NCBI GenBank assembly: GCA_030446775.1
Contig: JAUJMQ010000005.1
Span: 20,359-84,358, forward strand
DNA length: 64,000 nucleotides
Reading direction: 5' to 3'
Source: Egibacteraceae bacterium
GTDB lineage: Bacteria; Actinomycetota; Nitriliruptoria; Euzebyales; Egibacteraceae
Shown: in pieces, positions 1 to 10,919 of the stretch
Layout of the letters: each line of letters opens with the position of its first letter
Position numbering within the stretch: the stretch's first letter is position 1
Translations under genes and position numbers: made by a program
The notes under the pieces: generated by a model
What the model was told of the DNA's origin: nothing
What the model saw: the letters and a program-made list of their open reading frames with translations, nothing else
Databases searched by the model: none

Positions 1-2131
1 CGGCGCCTCCCAGGGCACCGGGGCTGTTGATCGACCAGCGCAGCCGGTACGTGCCGATGCCGAACACGTCGAGATACCTCGCACCGTCCCTGCCGGCCGT
101 GTGCACGAGCCGCTCGGGGTCGAACTCGGCGTCCTCGGTGTCCTCGGTCAACGGCACCTGCTTGAAGTCGGTGACGTCGGTGGCTGCCGGCCCGAACACG
201 ACCATCGCGACAAACTCGCCTCCGGCGACGCCCAGCAGCGACGCGCGCAGGGTTTCGCCACGACGCAGCGCGAACCGCGCGACGTCGTCGAAGTCGTCGG
301 CGCCGTCGAGCCTGCCTGTGCTGCCCGAGCGCGGGGGTCGTGCTCCCCGGACGTTGTCGTCGCGCTGGAGCACGTAGGCCTCGACCGCGACCCTGGAGCC
401 GACTGCCGCAGTCGTGACCGTCGCCGTCCTGCCGGCATCGGGTGACCGCAGCGTGACCCTGGCGCGCCCCGCGGAGCCGGTCGTCGCGGACCGCGGCGAC
501 GCCCGGCCCGCGCCGCTCGCGGCGAAGGCGACGGTCCGCCCCGCCAGCGGCCTGCCGGTGCCGTCGGTGACCGCGGCGGTGAGAGCGACGGTGTCGGGGA
601 CGGCGAGGAGCGCGGCGGAGGGGCTGAGCACCCGGCGCTTGCCCTGCCAGGTCGTCAGCCGGGCGGAGGGGTCGACGCTGGCGGCCGCCGCCGCCATGGC
701 GTCGGGCTGGCCGTGTCCGGTCCGGCGCGTGACGCGGCGCCCGCGGCCGGCCGGCCACACGCCGTCGGCCGTGCCGAGCAGCCACTGGCGCAGGCGCCGC
801 ACCCGCCCCGTCCTCGCGGCCGCGGTGCTTCCGCCGAGCTCCGGGTGCTGCTCGCGCAGCAGCGCGGCCAGGCCGGCGACGTGCGGCGCAGCGAACGACG
901 TGCCGTCCACGCAGCGCTGGGAGCCATCGCCCGGGCGGGCGCACGGCTGGCCGACGACCCCGGCTCCCGGGTAGGTCACCTGCAGCACGGGGACCCGCCG
1001 TGCCGCGGCCGCGACGTCGACGCTGCCGTAGGACGCCTGCGGCCACCACACCGGGCGGCCGGCCGCGCGCATCAGCCCACCGACGGCGATGACGCCCGGC
1101 GACGACGCCGGGTAGTTGGGAAAGCGGTCGCCGCTGTTGCCCGACGCCGCCACGACGAGCACCCCCGCTGCCGTGGCGTCGGCCACCGCGCGCGTGAGGG
1201 TGCGGGAGAGCTCGGGGCCGCCCAGCGACAGGTTGATGACGTCGGCGCGGCCCGCGCCGGCCGCCCACTCGATGCCCTCCGCGATGGCCGCGTCCGAGCC
1301 GACGCAGCCGCCGCTGCCGTCCCCGCGCAGCACCTTGACCGGCACGATGACCGCGCCGGGGGCCACTCCCAGCGCTCCCGAGGCGCTGTTGCGAGCGGCC
1401 ACGACGCCGGCAACGGCCGTCCCGTGGCCGCAGTCGTCCCGCCCGCCCCCGCCGTAGACGTCGAAGCCGGCCACCACCCGTCCGCGCAGCTGCGGCTGGT
1501 GGGGGTCGACGCCGCTGTCGACCACGGCCACCCGCACCCCGGCGCCGGTGACGCCGTCGCGTGCCCACAGCCGGTGCGCGCGAACCTGCGCGACTCCCCA
1601 GCCGACGTCCTCGCCGGTCGCGGCGAAGGCGCGTCGCAGGTGGTTCGGCTCGCCGTACACGACCGCGGGATCCGCGGTGAGCCGCCGCGCGACCGCTGCC
1701 TCCCGCCCGGCGCGCACGCGGACGAGCCGCACGCCCGCAGGGGTCGGCTGCGCGGGCTGCACCGCGGCCCCGTCCAGCGCGCCCGCCGCGCGCAGGGCGC
1801 GGGACCGTTGCGACAGCGCGGCGTGCGGCGCGAACCGCACGAGGACCTCGCCGGGGACGATGGCGGGCCGGCGACCGCTGCGACGCGCGAGTCCCGGCGC
1901 GTCGACATGGGCAGGCCCGGCCGCCTTGCCCCCGACCGCGCCCGCCGGCGCCGCCGGCGTACCCGCACGGCCCACCGCCGGCGTACCCGCGCGGCCCACC
2001 CCCGGCGTGTCCGCACGGCCCACCGCCTGCCCTGCGCCGCCCCACGCCGGGGCGACCGGGACGCCGGCCCCCGCCGTCGCCAGCAGCAGCAGGCACAGGA
2101 CCGCCGACGTCCGGCGAATACAGACGGGCAC
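1..2131 (-). CDS. S8 family subtilisin-like serine protease, secreted (C-terminus cut by window start)
   Basis: Reverse frame from GTG 2131 reads a signal peptide, then VAVVDSGVDP, DDCGHGTAVAGVVAA, and GTSFAAPHVAGLAALL (Asp/His/Ser catalytic motifs). Confidence 0.9.
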   Translation of the reverse strand, partial: MPVCIRRTSAVLCLLLLATAGAGVPVAPAWGGAGQAVGRADTPGVGRAGTPAVGRAGTPAAPAGAVGGKAAGPAHVDAPGLARRSGRRPAIVPGEVLVRFAPHAALSQRSRALRAAGALDGAAVQPAQPTPAGVRLVRVRAGREAAVARRLTADPAVVYGEPNHLRRAFAATGEDVGWGVAQVRAHRLWARDGVTGAGVRVAVVDSGVDPHQPQLRGRVVAGFDVYGGGGRDDCGHGTAVAGVVAARNSASGALGVAPGAVIVPVKVLRGDGSGGCVGSDAAIAEGIEWAAGAGRADVINLSLGGPELSRTLTRAVADATAAGVLVVAASGNSGDRFPNYPASSPGVIAVGGLMRAAGRPVWWPQASYGSVDVAAAARRVPVLQVTYPGAGVVGQPCARPGDGSQRCVDGTSFAAPHVAGLAALLREQHPELGGSTAAARTGRVRRLRQWLLGTADGVWPAGRGRRVTRRTGHGQPDAMAAAAASVDPSARLTTWQGKRRVLSPSAALLAVPDTVALTAAVTDGTGRPLAGRTVAFAASGAGRASPRSATTGSAGRARVTLRSPDAGRTATVTTAAVGSRVAVEAYVLQRDDNVRGARPPRSGSTGRLDGADDFDDVARFALRRGETLRASLLGVAGGEFVAMVVFGPAATDVTDFKQVPLTEDTEDAEFDPERLVHTAGRDGARYLDVFGIGTYRLRWSINSPGALGGA
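1956..2027. repeat. 24-bp x3 in-frame tandem repeat (VGRAGTPA-type) in protease N-terminal linker
   Basis: Three near-identical 24-mers GGCGTACCCGCACGGCCCACCGCC. Confidence 0.85.
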
Positions 2132-2304
2132 GGGATCGGCTCCTGACACGCGGCGGCTCGGCGTCGGTGAACGCGACGGCGGTGGCTCCGCCCCGACGAC
2201 ACCACGGGCGCCATCGGGGACGGCCCGCACGAGTATGGGCCACCGCGGGTCGGAAGGTGACCGATCCGCTGAACCGAAGGGACAGCCACAGGAGACGACC
2301 CGAC

Positions 2305-2343
2305 ACCACCGGCGATGACCACCGGCGATGACCACCGGCGATG
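2305..2343. repeat. Perfect 13-bp x3 tandem repeat ACCACCGGCGATG
   Basis: Direct reading; located between divergent genes. Confidence 0.95.
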
Positions 2344-2446
2344 GGAATCCGCTCGCGGGGTGCACCGGTCAAGACGCCGACCACGGCCGACCGCCGCCCG
2401 TGCCACGAGCACCCGCCGAGGCACATCCGGTGGTTATCGTGCCGTC

Positions 2447-3685
2447 ATGACCGACGTCGTCTACGCCTCGCGCATCGCGCGGCTGCCGGTGCTGGACCCC
2501 GACGGCACCCCCCTGGGCCGTGTGGACGACGTCGTCGTCGGCCGTCCCGTCGCCGGGCACGGCCCACCGGTGATCGGCTTCGTCGTCGCGGTCCCCGGCC
2601 GGCGGATCTTCGTCTCCGCCGGACGCGTCGTGTCGCTGGACCCCGACGGCGTCCGGCTGCGCAGCAGCGACCTCAACCTCCGCCGCTTCCGTCCCCGTCC
2701 CTCGGAGGTCAGCCTGCTCCACGACCTCGTCGACCGGCCGGTGCCGGGCGGCAGCCAGGTCGTCAACGATGTCGGCATCCGCGCCTCGAGCGGTCGGCTG
2801 CGGGGCTGGGAGGTCGCGATCGTCGATCTCGCGCCGCCCGGGCGACGGCTGTTGCGCAGGCGCCGCCGTAACCGCGTCACCGAGCCGTGGGAACGGGTGG
2901 GCGCGCTGTTCTCAGTCGACGGCGACGCCTACGGCCACCTGCGGGACCTGCACCCGCACGACGTCGCCGAGCGCCTGCAGGACATGTCGACCGCCGAGCG
3001 CAACGCCGCGGCCAAGACGCTCGACGACGACCAGCTCGCCGACCTGCTGGAGGAGCTGCCCGAGGACGTCCAGGCCGAGCTGCTCGGCGAGCTGGGGCTC
3101 GAGCGCGCCGCCGACGTCCTGGAGGCGATGGAGCCCGACGACGCCGCGGACCGGCTCGGCGAGCTCGAAGGTGCCCGGCGTGGCGAGCTGCTGGCGGCGA
3201 TGGAGCCCGACGAGGCCGCGCCGTTGCGCCGCCTGCTGCGCTACGACGAGCGGACCGCCGGCGGCCTCATGACCCCCGAGCCGATCCTGCTGCCCCCCTC
3301 CGCCACCGTCGCCGAGGCGCTCGCGCTGCTGCGCGAGCCGGACCTCACCCCGGCGCTGGCCGGCCAGGTGTTCGTCGTCGACCCCCCGATCGAGACCCCG
3401 ACCGGGCGCTTCGTCGGCACCTGCCACCTGCAGCGACTGCTGCGAGAGCCGCCCGGCGCGACGGTCGGCTCGTTCGCCGAGGCCGAGCCCGAGCCAGTGC
3501 CCGCCGAGCTCGACGAGGTCCGGGTCGCCGAGCGGTTGGCCGCCTACAACCTGCTCGCCGTCCCGGTCTGCGACGAGGCGGGCCGCTTGCTGGGCGCCGT
3601 CACCGTCGACGACGTCCTCGACCGCGTCCTTCCGGAAGGGTGGCGGCAGCACAGCGGTCCCCACGACCGGCGGCAGCGGCGATGA
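2447..3685 (+). CDS. MgtE intracellular N-domain / CBS domain protein
   Basis: HPHDVAERLQDM, AADVLEAMEPDDAADRLGEL repeats, YDERTAGGLMTPEPI, C-terminal CBS; TATCGT box 6 nt before ATG. Confidence 0.85.
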   Translation: MTDVVYASRIARLPVLDPDGTPLGRVDDVVVGRPVAGHGPPVIGFVVAVPGRRIFVSAGRVVSLDPDGVRLRSSDLNLRRFRPRPSEVSLLHDLVDRPVPGGSQVVNDVGIRASSGRLRGWEVAIVDLAPPGRRLLRRRRRNRVTEPWERVGALFSVDGDAYGHLRDLHPHDVAERLQDMSTAERNAAAKTLDDDQLADLLEELPEDVQAELLGELGLERAADVLEAMEPDDAADRLGELEGARRGELLAAMEPDEAAPLRRLLRYDERTAGGLMTPEPILLPPSATVAEALALLREPDLTPALAGQVFVVDPPIETPTGRFVGTCHLQRLLREPPGATVGSFAEAEPEPVPAELDEVRVAERLAAYNLLAVPVCDEAGRLLGAVTVDDVLDRVLPEGWRQHSGPHDRRQRR

Positions 3686-4170
3686 GCCGCCGGGGCGGCG
3701 ACCTGTACCGGCCCCGCGGCGGGCCGCGCTTCGGCGTCCACTACGACCCCGACGCCTTCGGGCGCTTCTCGGAGACCATCGCCCGCTTCCTCGGCACGGG
3801 CCGCTACCTCGTCGGCCAGACGGCCATCGTGATCGTGTGGATCTTCGTCAACGTCACGGCGGTCCGGCTGCGCTGGGACCCCTACCCGTTCATCCTGCTC
3901 AACCTGCTGTTCTCGACCCAGGCCAGCTACGCCGCACCGCTGATCCTGCTGGCGCAGAACCGCCAGGCCGACCGCGACCGGGCGCAGGTCGACCGCGACC
4001 GCGAGGTCAACGCCCGGACGCTGGCCGACACCGAGTTCCTCTCCCGTGAGATCGCCTCGGTGCGCCTCGCCGTCGCCGAGCTGCCGACCGAGCGGGATCT
4101 CACCCGCGAGCTCGGCCGCCTCGCCGCCGAGGTCACGGCGCTGCGCGAGCGGCTGGGCGAGCGGGCCTAG
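3682..4170 (+). CDS. DUF1003 domain-containing membrane protein
   Basis: ATGA overlap with previous gene; IFVNVTAVRLRWDPYPFILLNLLFSTQASYAAPLILLAQNRQADRDR. Confidence 0.9.
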   Translation: MSRRGGDLYRPRGGPRFGVHYDPDAFGRFSETIARFLGTGRYLVGQTAIVIVWIFVNVTAVRLRWDPYPFILLNLLFSTQASYAAPLILLAQNRQADRDRAQVDRDREVNARTLADTEFLSREIASVRLAVAELPTERDLTRELGRLAAEVTALRERLGERA

Positions 4171-4306
4171 GACGCACCTCAAACGCCGGGCGGCTTTCGT
4201 CCAACGACTCCCTTCGGGAGACGGCCCTACAGCGCTCGGCCGCGCGCACAGGCGACGACTCTTGCCATCACGCACCGCAACCGCGAGGATTGCCGTATAT
4301 TCGCTG

Positions 4307-4318
4307 CGACTCGAGTCG
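4307..4318. promoter_or_regulatory. Perfect 12-bp palindrome CGACTCGAGTCG upstream of/overlapping RBS of sugar ABC ATPase
   Basis: Direct reading; 10 nt before ATG 4329. Confidence 0.5.
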
Positions 4319-4328
4319 AGGAGACCCG

Positions 4329-5615
<1,287 letters not shown>

Positions 5616-5638
5616 CCGCGGGCTCCGGCAGGCCGGCG

Positions 5639-6547
5639 ATGACGCTGCGCGCCCTCGTCGTCGGCTCTCTCGTGATGGACCTGGCCTTCCAGGTCCCGCG
5701 GCGCCCCGGTCCGGGTGAGGTCATCGTCGCCGACGAGTTCGCGACCTTCCGCGGCGGCAAGGGCTACAACCAGGCGGTCGCGCTCGCCCGTCTCGGCGCC
5801 GAGGTGACCATGGTCGGGGCCGTGGGGACCGACGCGTACGGTGACGATTTCGTCGACGCGCTACGCCGTGAGGGCGTCGACGCCGAGCGGGTCGTGCAGA
5901 TGCGCGGCACGGACACGGCCGTCGCGGTGCCGCTCATCACCCCCGACGGCGAGGTCGGGTTCGTGCAGTACCCGGGCGCGAACCACCAGCTGTCACCCGC
6001 GCACTGCGCCGACCTGCCGGACTGCGACGTGCTCCTGCTGCAGGGCGAGGTCACCGCCGCCGCCTCCGAGCGGGCCGGCCGCGTGATCCGCAACCGCGGC
6101 GGCATCGTCCTGCTCAACCCCGCGCCGGTCCACGACGTGACTCCCGCGATGCTCGCCACGGCCACGGTGGTCGTGCCCAACGAGGTCGAGGCCCGCGCGC
6201 TCACCGGCAACGGCAGCGACGACCCGCTGGCGCTGGCCCGCGCTGTCCGCACGCCGCAGCGCCCCGCCGTGGTGACCCTGGGGGCCGCCGGCGCCGCGTG
6301 GGCGCCGTCGGACCCGGCCGACGACCGTGCCGAGCTCGTGTCGCCGCCGACGGTCGTGGCCGTGGACACCACCGGCGCGGGCGACCGCTTCTGCGCGGCG
6401 CTCGCCGGGGCGCGCGGCGCGGGCCAGGCCTACCCCGCGGCGGTCCGGGTCGCGGGGGCCCCCGGCGCGCACGCGGCGACCGTGCGCGGCGCCGAGCCGG
6501 GGCTGCCCCGCCGGGCCGACATTGAAGCCCTCCTTGCCGCCTCCTGA
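5639..6547 (+). CDS. PfkB family carbohydrate kinase (ribokinase-like)
   Basis: [49 protein letters not shown]. Confidence 0.9.
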   Translation: MTLRALVVGSLVMDLAFQVPRRPGPGEVIVADEFATFRGGKGYNQAVALARLGAEVTMVGAVGTDAYGDDFVDALRREGVDAERVVQMRGTDTAVAVPLITPDGEVGFVQYPGANHQLSPAHCADLPDCDVLLLQGEVTAAASERAGRVIRNRGGIVLLNPAPVHDVTPAMLATATVVVPNEVEARALTGNGSDDPLALARAVRTPQRPAVVTLGAAGAAWAPSDPADDRAELVSPPTVVAVDTTGAGDRFCAALAGARGAGQAYPAAVRVAGAPGAHAATVRGAEPGLPRRADIEALLAAS

Positions 6548-6580
6548 GCCTGCGGCCGCGCCGTGCCGCTACCGTCGGCG

Positions 6581-7327
6581 GTGACCTCCTGCGACCCGGG
6601 ACGCCCGCTGGCGACGCTGCACCTGTGGGGTGTCAGCGGCGGGGCCGTTCCGGCGGCCTTCCTGCGGATGGGTCTGGACCGCCGGCACCTGCATCACACC
6701 CCGGCCTGCGCTTCGCCAAGCTGCTGGGTACCGGGTCGGGAGCGACGTTCACGATGCGCGACGCCGACCTCCGCCGCTGGGGCCTGTTCGCCGTGTGGGA
6801 CTCGCCGGCGGCCCCTTGGGAATTTCGAGCGGCGCTCGCCGAGCGTGCGCGCGTGGGAGCGGCTGGCCGACGAGCGCTGGCGCGCCGACCTCGCGCCGCT
6901 GCGCTCCCGCGGCCGGTGGAGCGGCACCGACCCCTTCTCCGGGGCGGCCGCTGTCTCGCGGCCCGGCGGTGGCCCGGTCGCGGCCCTCACCCGCGCGCGG
7001 ATCCGCTGGCGCGCCAGCCGCAGCTTCTGGCGGGCGGTGCCCCCGGTGTCTGCGGACCTGCGTGCGCAGCCCGGGCTGCGCTACGCCGTCGGCATCGGTG
7101 ACGCGCCCGTCGGGCTGCAGGGCACGTTCAGCGTGTGGGACGACGACGCGGCGCTGGCCGCCTTCGCCTACCGGGGAGCCCAGCACCGCGAGGTGATCCG
7201 GCGCACCGGGGAGGTGGGCTGGTACGCCGAGGAGCTGTTCGCCCGCTTCGCGGTGCTGGCCACCAGCGGCACGGTCGACGGCCGCGACCCCGCCGCGGCC
7301 CCGCTGCCCGGCGCGCCGCGTCCATAG
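6581..7327 (+). CDS. Spheroidene monooxygenase (CrtA)-like protein, two compensating frameshifts
   Basis: [18 protein letters not shown], then [35 protein letters not shown] in another frame, then [27 protein letters not shown] in the first frame. Confidence 0.75.
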   Translation: MTSCDPGRPLATLHLWGVSGGAVPAAFLRMGLDRRHLHHTPACASPSCWVPGRERRSRCATPTSAAGACSPCGTRRRPLGNFERRSPSVRAWERLADERWRADLAPLRSRGRWSGTDPFSGAAAVSRPGGGPVAALTRARIRWRASRSFWRAVPPVSADLRAQPGLRYAVGIGDAPVGLQGTFSVWDDDAALAAFAYRGAQHREVIRRTGEVGWYAEELFARFAVLATSGTVDGRDPAAAPLPGAPRP

Positions 7328-7337
7328 ACTCCGCCTC

Positions 7338-8915
7338 ATGCGGGACGTCGTCGTCGTCGGAGCAGGCCACAACGCCCTCGTCGCGGCCTGCTACCTCGCC
7401 CGCGACGGGCTCGACGTCGAGGTCGTCGAGCGACGCGACGTCGTCGGCGGCGCCGTCTCGACCGTGGAGCGCTTCGCCGGATTCCGCATGGACGTCGGCT
7501 CGTCGGCGCACATCATGGTGCGCCACACCGGCATCGTGGACGACCTCGACCTCGGCGCCGTCGGGCTTGACTACCTCGACCTGGACCCGTGGGGCTTCGC
7601 GCCGTTCGGCGACGACGCCATCGCGTTCCGGGTCGACCTCGACGCCACCTGCGCGTCGATCGAGAAGGTGTGCGGCGCCCGGGACGCCGACGCGTACGCC
7701 CGCTTCGTGACCGACTGGTCGGCCCGCAACGCCAGGATCTTCGACGCCTTCCAGCGACCACCCACGCTCGCCAACCTCGGCCGGCACCTGTGGAGCGTCG
7801 GGCGCGGGACCGGTCTGGCCGGTCCCGAGCTGTCGCGGCAATTCCTGACCACCGGCGACAGCCTGCTCGACGAGCACTTCGACGACGAGCGGCTCAAGAC
7901 CGCGCTGGCGTGGCTCGGCGCCCAGTCGGGGCCCCCTTCCCATGAGGTCGCCACCGCCGACCTCGTCGGCTGGAACACGATGATGCACCGCCTCCCGCCG
8001 GGGCACCCCAAAGGCGGCTCGGGGATGCTGTCGGTCGCCCTGGCCCGGCGGTTGGAGTCGCTCGGCGGGACACTGCGCCTGAGTGACGGTTGCGCGCGGA
8101 TCTTCGGCCGGGACGGCCGCGTGACCGGCATCGAAGTCGACTCGGGCGACCGGATCGCCGCGCGCACCGTCGTGGCCGGCTGTCATGTCCTGACGACCGT
8201 CGAGCTGCTCGGCGACGCGCTGCCGGCGGCGTTCGCGGAGCGGGCGCGGCGCACGATCCGGGTCGGCAACGGCATCGGCATGGTGGTGCGCCTGGCGACG
8301 ACCGACCTCCCCCGCTACCCCGCCGGCCTCGGTGGCGACGAGTGGCGGGCGCTGCAGCTGCTCGCGCCCTCGCGCACCTTCCTGCGCGCCGCGCACGGCC
8401 GGTTCTCCGCCGGCCTGCCGCCCGAGCGGCCCGCCGCCGTGGCGATGACGTTCTCCGCCTTCGACGACACCCTCGCTCCCCCCGGCAGGCACAACGTGAC
8501 CGTGTGGGGGCAGTGGCATCCCTACGAGCTGAGCAACGGCGAGGACTGGGACGCCATCCGCGAGCGCGAGGGCACCAAGCTGGTGGACGCCGTCGACGCG
8601 GCGGCACCAGGCTTCGCCGACAGCGTCGAGCAGATGCACGTGCAGACGCCGCTGGACCTCGAGCGCGAGCTCGGCCTGCGCCGCGGCAACGTCATGCACG
8701 TCGAGATGGGCTTGGACCAGATGTTCGCCTGGCGCCCGCTGCCCGAGCTGTCGGGGTACCGGACCCCCCTGGGCGGGCTGTACCTCACCGGTGCGTCCAC
8801 CCATCCCGGCGGCGGCGTGTTCGGCGCGAGCGGGCGTTCAGCGGCCCGGGTGGTGCTCGCCGACCGGGTCAGGGGGCGCCGCCGGCCGGGCCGCCGCCGG
8901 CTGCCACGCCGGTGA
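7338..8915 (+). CDS. FAD-dependent carotenoid desaturase/ketolase family (CrtI/CrtO-like)
   Basis: VVVVGAGHNALVAACYLARDGLDVEVVERRDVVGGAVSTVE; C-terminal GLYLTGASTHPGGGVFGASGRSAARVVL. Confidence 0.88.
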   Translation: MRDVVVVGAGHNALVAACYLARDGLDVEVVERRDVVGGAVSTVERFAGFRMDVGSSAHIMVRHTGIVDDLDLGAVGLDYLDLDPWGFAPFGDDAIAFRVDLDATCASIEKVCGARDADAYARFVTDWSARNARIFDAFQRPPTLANLGRHLWSVGRGTGLAGPELSRQFLTTGDSLLDEHFDDERLKTALAWLGAQSGPPSHEVATADLVGWNTMMHRLPPGHPKGGSGMLSVALARRLESLGGTLRLSDGCARIFGRDGRVTGIEVDSGDRIAARTVVAGCHVLTTVELLGDALPAAFAERARRTIRVGNGIGMVVRLATTDLPRYPAGLGGDEWRALQLLAPSRTFLRAAHGRFSAGLPPERPAAVAMTFSAFDDTLAPPGRHNVTVWGQWHPYELSNGEDWDAIREREGTKLVDAVDAAAPGFADSVEQMHVQTPLDLERELGLRRGNVMHVEMGLDQMFAWRPLPELSGYRTPLGGLYLTGASTHPGGGVFGASGRSAARVVLADRVRGRRRPGRRRLPRR

Positions 8916-9763
8916 CCGCCTCGCCACGCGCCGCGCTGAGCGGCCAACGAAGGGCCGAGCGGCGGGCCGAGCGGCGTGGAGCGGCCGTCCGCAGCCCGGC
9001 GCTGGCGAGCGTGCCGGTCGCGCTGGCCGCCGCCACGGTCCTGTCCCAGATCGCCTACCCGCTGGTGTCGGGACCGGCCCGCGATCGCGTCACGGTCGCC
9101 AGCGTCGTGCTGTTCTTCGCCACCTCGGTGTCCCACGCGCTGCTGTGGCGGGGACCGCGGTTCACGTTCGCGCTCGTGGCGGTGACCGCGGGTGGCGGGC
9201 TGCTCGTCGAGGCGGTCGGCGTCGCGACCGGCATCCCGTTCGGCGCGTACGCCTACGCCGACACGCTCGGACCCAAGGCGCTCGGGGTGCCGGTCGTCAT
9301 CCCGCTCGCGTGGACGATGATGGCCTACCCGGCGCTGCTCGTCGGGCGGCGGATCGCGCAGGGTCCGGTGCTGGGCCCCGTCGCCGCCGGCGCCGCGCTC
9401 GCGTCGTGGGACCTGTTCCTGGACCCGCAGATGGTCGACGCGGGGCACTGGACGTGGGCCGGCGGCGGCGGCCCGGCGCTGCTGGGCATCCCGGTCGGCA
9501 ACTTTCTCGCCTGGTTCGTCGTGGCCGTCGCGATGATGGCGCTGCTTTGGCGCGTGCCGGTCCCGGGTCTGCCGGTCGTGGGGGCAGACCAGCGGCGGCG
9601 GGCGCTGCGCGCCGACCGGGTGCCGTTCGCGCTGTACCTGTGGACCTACGCCTCCTCGGTCCTGGCGCACCTCGCGTTCTTCGGGCTGCCCGGCTCGGCG
9701 CTGCTCGGCGGGGTGGGCATGGGCGCGGTGGTCGCCCTGTTCGCCGCCCGCAGCCGGCGGTGA
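8912..9763 (+). CDS. Carotenoid biosynthesis membrane protein, CruF-like (carotenoid 1,2-hydratase family)
   Basis: EAVGVATGIPFGAYAYADTLGPKALGVPVVIPLAWTMMAYPAL and WDLFLDPQMVDAGHWTW; GTGA overlap with desaturase. Confidence 0.85.
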   Translation: MTASPRAALSGQRRAERRAERRGAAVRSPALASVPVALAAATVLSQIAYPLVSGPARDRVTVASVVLFFATSVSHALLWRGPRFTFALVAVTAGGGLLVEAVGVATGIPFGAYAYADTLGPKALGVPVVIPLAWTMMAYPALLVGRRIAQGPVLGPVAAGAALASWDLFLDPQMVDAGHWTWAGGGGPALLGIPVGNFLAWFVVAVAMMALLWRVPVPGLPVVGADQRRRALRADRVPFALYLWTYASSVLAHLAFFGLPGSALLGGVGMGAVVALFAARSRR

Positions 9764-10900
9764 GCCGGCTCGTCGACGTGGCGTCGCTGGCCGCAGTGGC
9801 GCTGGCGGCGCACACGGCGGTCAACGCGCGACTGCTGCGCCGCCCACCTCCCGCCACCCCGGCGCACGGGCGCGGGACCCTCCCCGCCCAGCCGGCACGT
9901 CGGGTGAGGCCCGCGCGCGTGAGCGTGCTCGTGCCCGCCCGCGACGAGGCTCACCGCATCGGCCCGTGCGTCGCGGCGCTGCTGGCTTCGCGCGGCGTGG
10001 ACCTCGAGCTGCTCGTGCTCGACGACGGCTCGACCGACGGCACCGCCTGGGTCGTGCGGAGCGTCGCGGCCGGAGACCCGCGTCTGCGGATGCTGCCCGG
10101 CGCTTCACTGCCGCCGGGATGGCTGGGCAAGCCGCACGCATGCGCCCAGCTCGCCGCCGCCGCGACCGGGACGGTGCTCGTCTTCGTCGACGCCGACGTC
10201 GTCGTCGCCCCCGATGCGCTCGCGCGGACGGTCGCGCTGCTCGACGCGGCTGGCTTGGCGCTGGTCTCCCCGTATCCGCGGCAGCTCACCGGCAGCCTCG
10301 CCGAGCGGCTCGTGCAGCCGCTGCTGCAGTGGTCGTGGTTGACGTTCCTCCCCCTGCGGCTGGCCGAGACGTCGCCGCGCGCGTCGCTGGCCGCCGCCAA
10401 CGGCCGGCTGCTGGCCTGCCACGCCGACGCCTACCGCGCCGCCGGCGGCCACACCGGCGTCCGCCAGGAGGTCGTCGAGGACGTCGCCCTCGCACGCGCG
10501 TTCAAGCGCGCCGGCCTGCGCGCAACGGTCGCCGATGGCACCGATCTCGCCACCTGCCGCATGTACGACGGGTGGTCGGAGCTGCGCGACGGTTACACCA
10601 AGAGCCTGTGGGCCGCCTTCGGGTCGCCCGCCGGCGCCGCGTCGGTGGTCGCGTTGCTGGTGGCGCTGTACGTCGTGCCCCCGCTTGCGACCGTCGGCGC
10701 CCTCGCCCGCCGCCGGCCGGCGGCCCGTGCTGCCGGCGCTGGGCTGGCTCGCCGGGACGACCGGGCGGGCGGTCGCGGCGCGACGGACCGGTGGCCGGGT
10801 CGGCGACGCCGTCGCCCATCCGGTCTCCGTCGCGCTGCTCGCCGCCCTGACGCTGCGCAGCGAGCGGCACCGGCGCGCCGGACGGCTCACGTGGAAGGGG
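9760..10900 (+). CDS. Family 2 glycosyltransferase (CruG/CruC-like carotenoid GT), frameshifted near 10725
   Basis: VSVLVPARDEAHRIGPCVAALL, LLVLDDGSTDGT, GWLGKPHACAQLA, FVDADV; C-terminus continues in a different frame (ALGWLAGTTGRAVAAR...LTWKG). Confidence 0.85.
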
Positions 10901-10919
10901 CCCGCCCCCTGCCGGGCGT

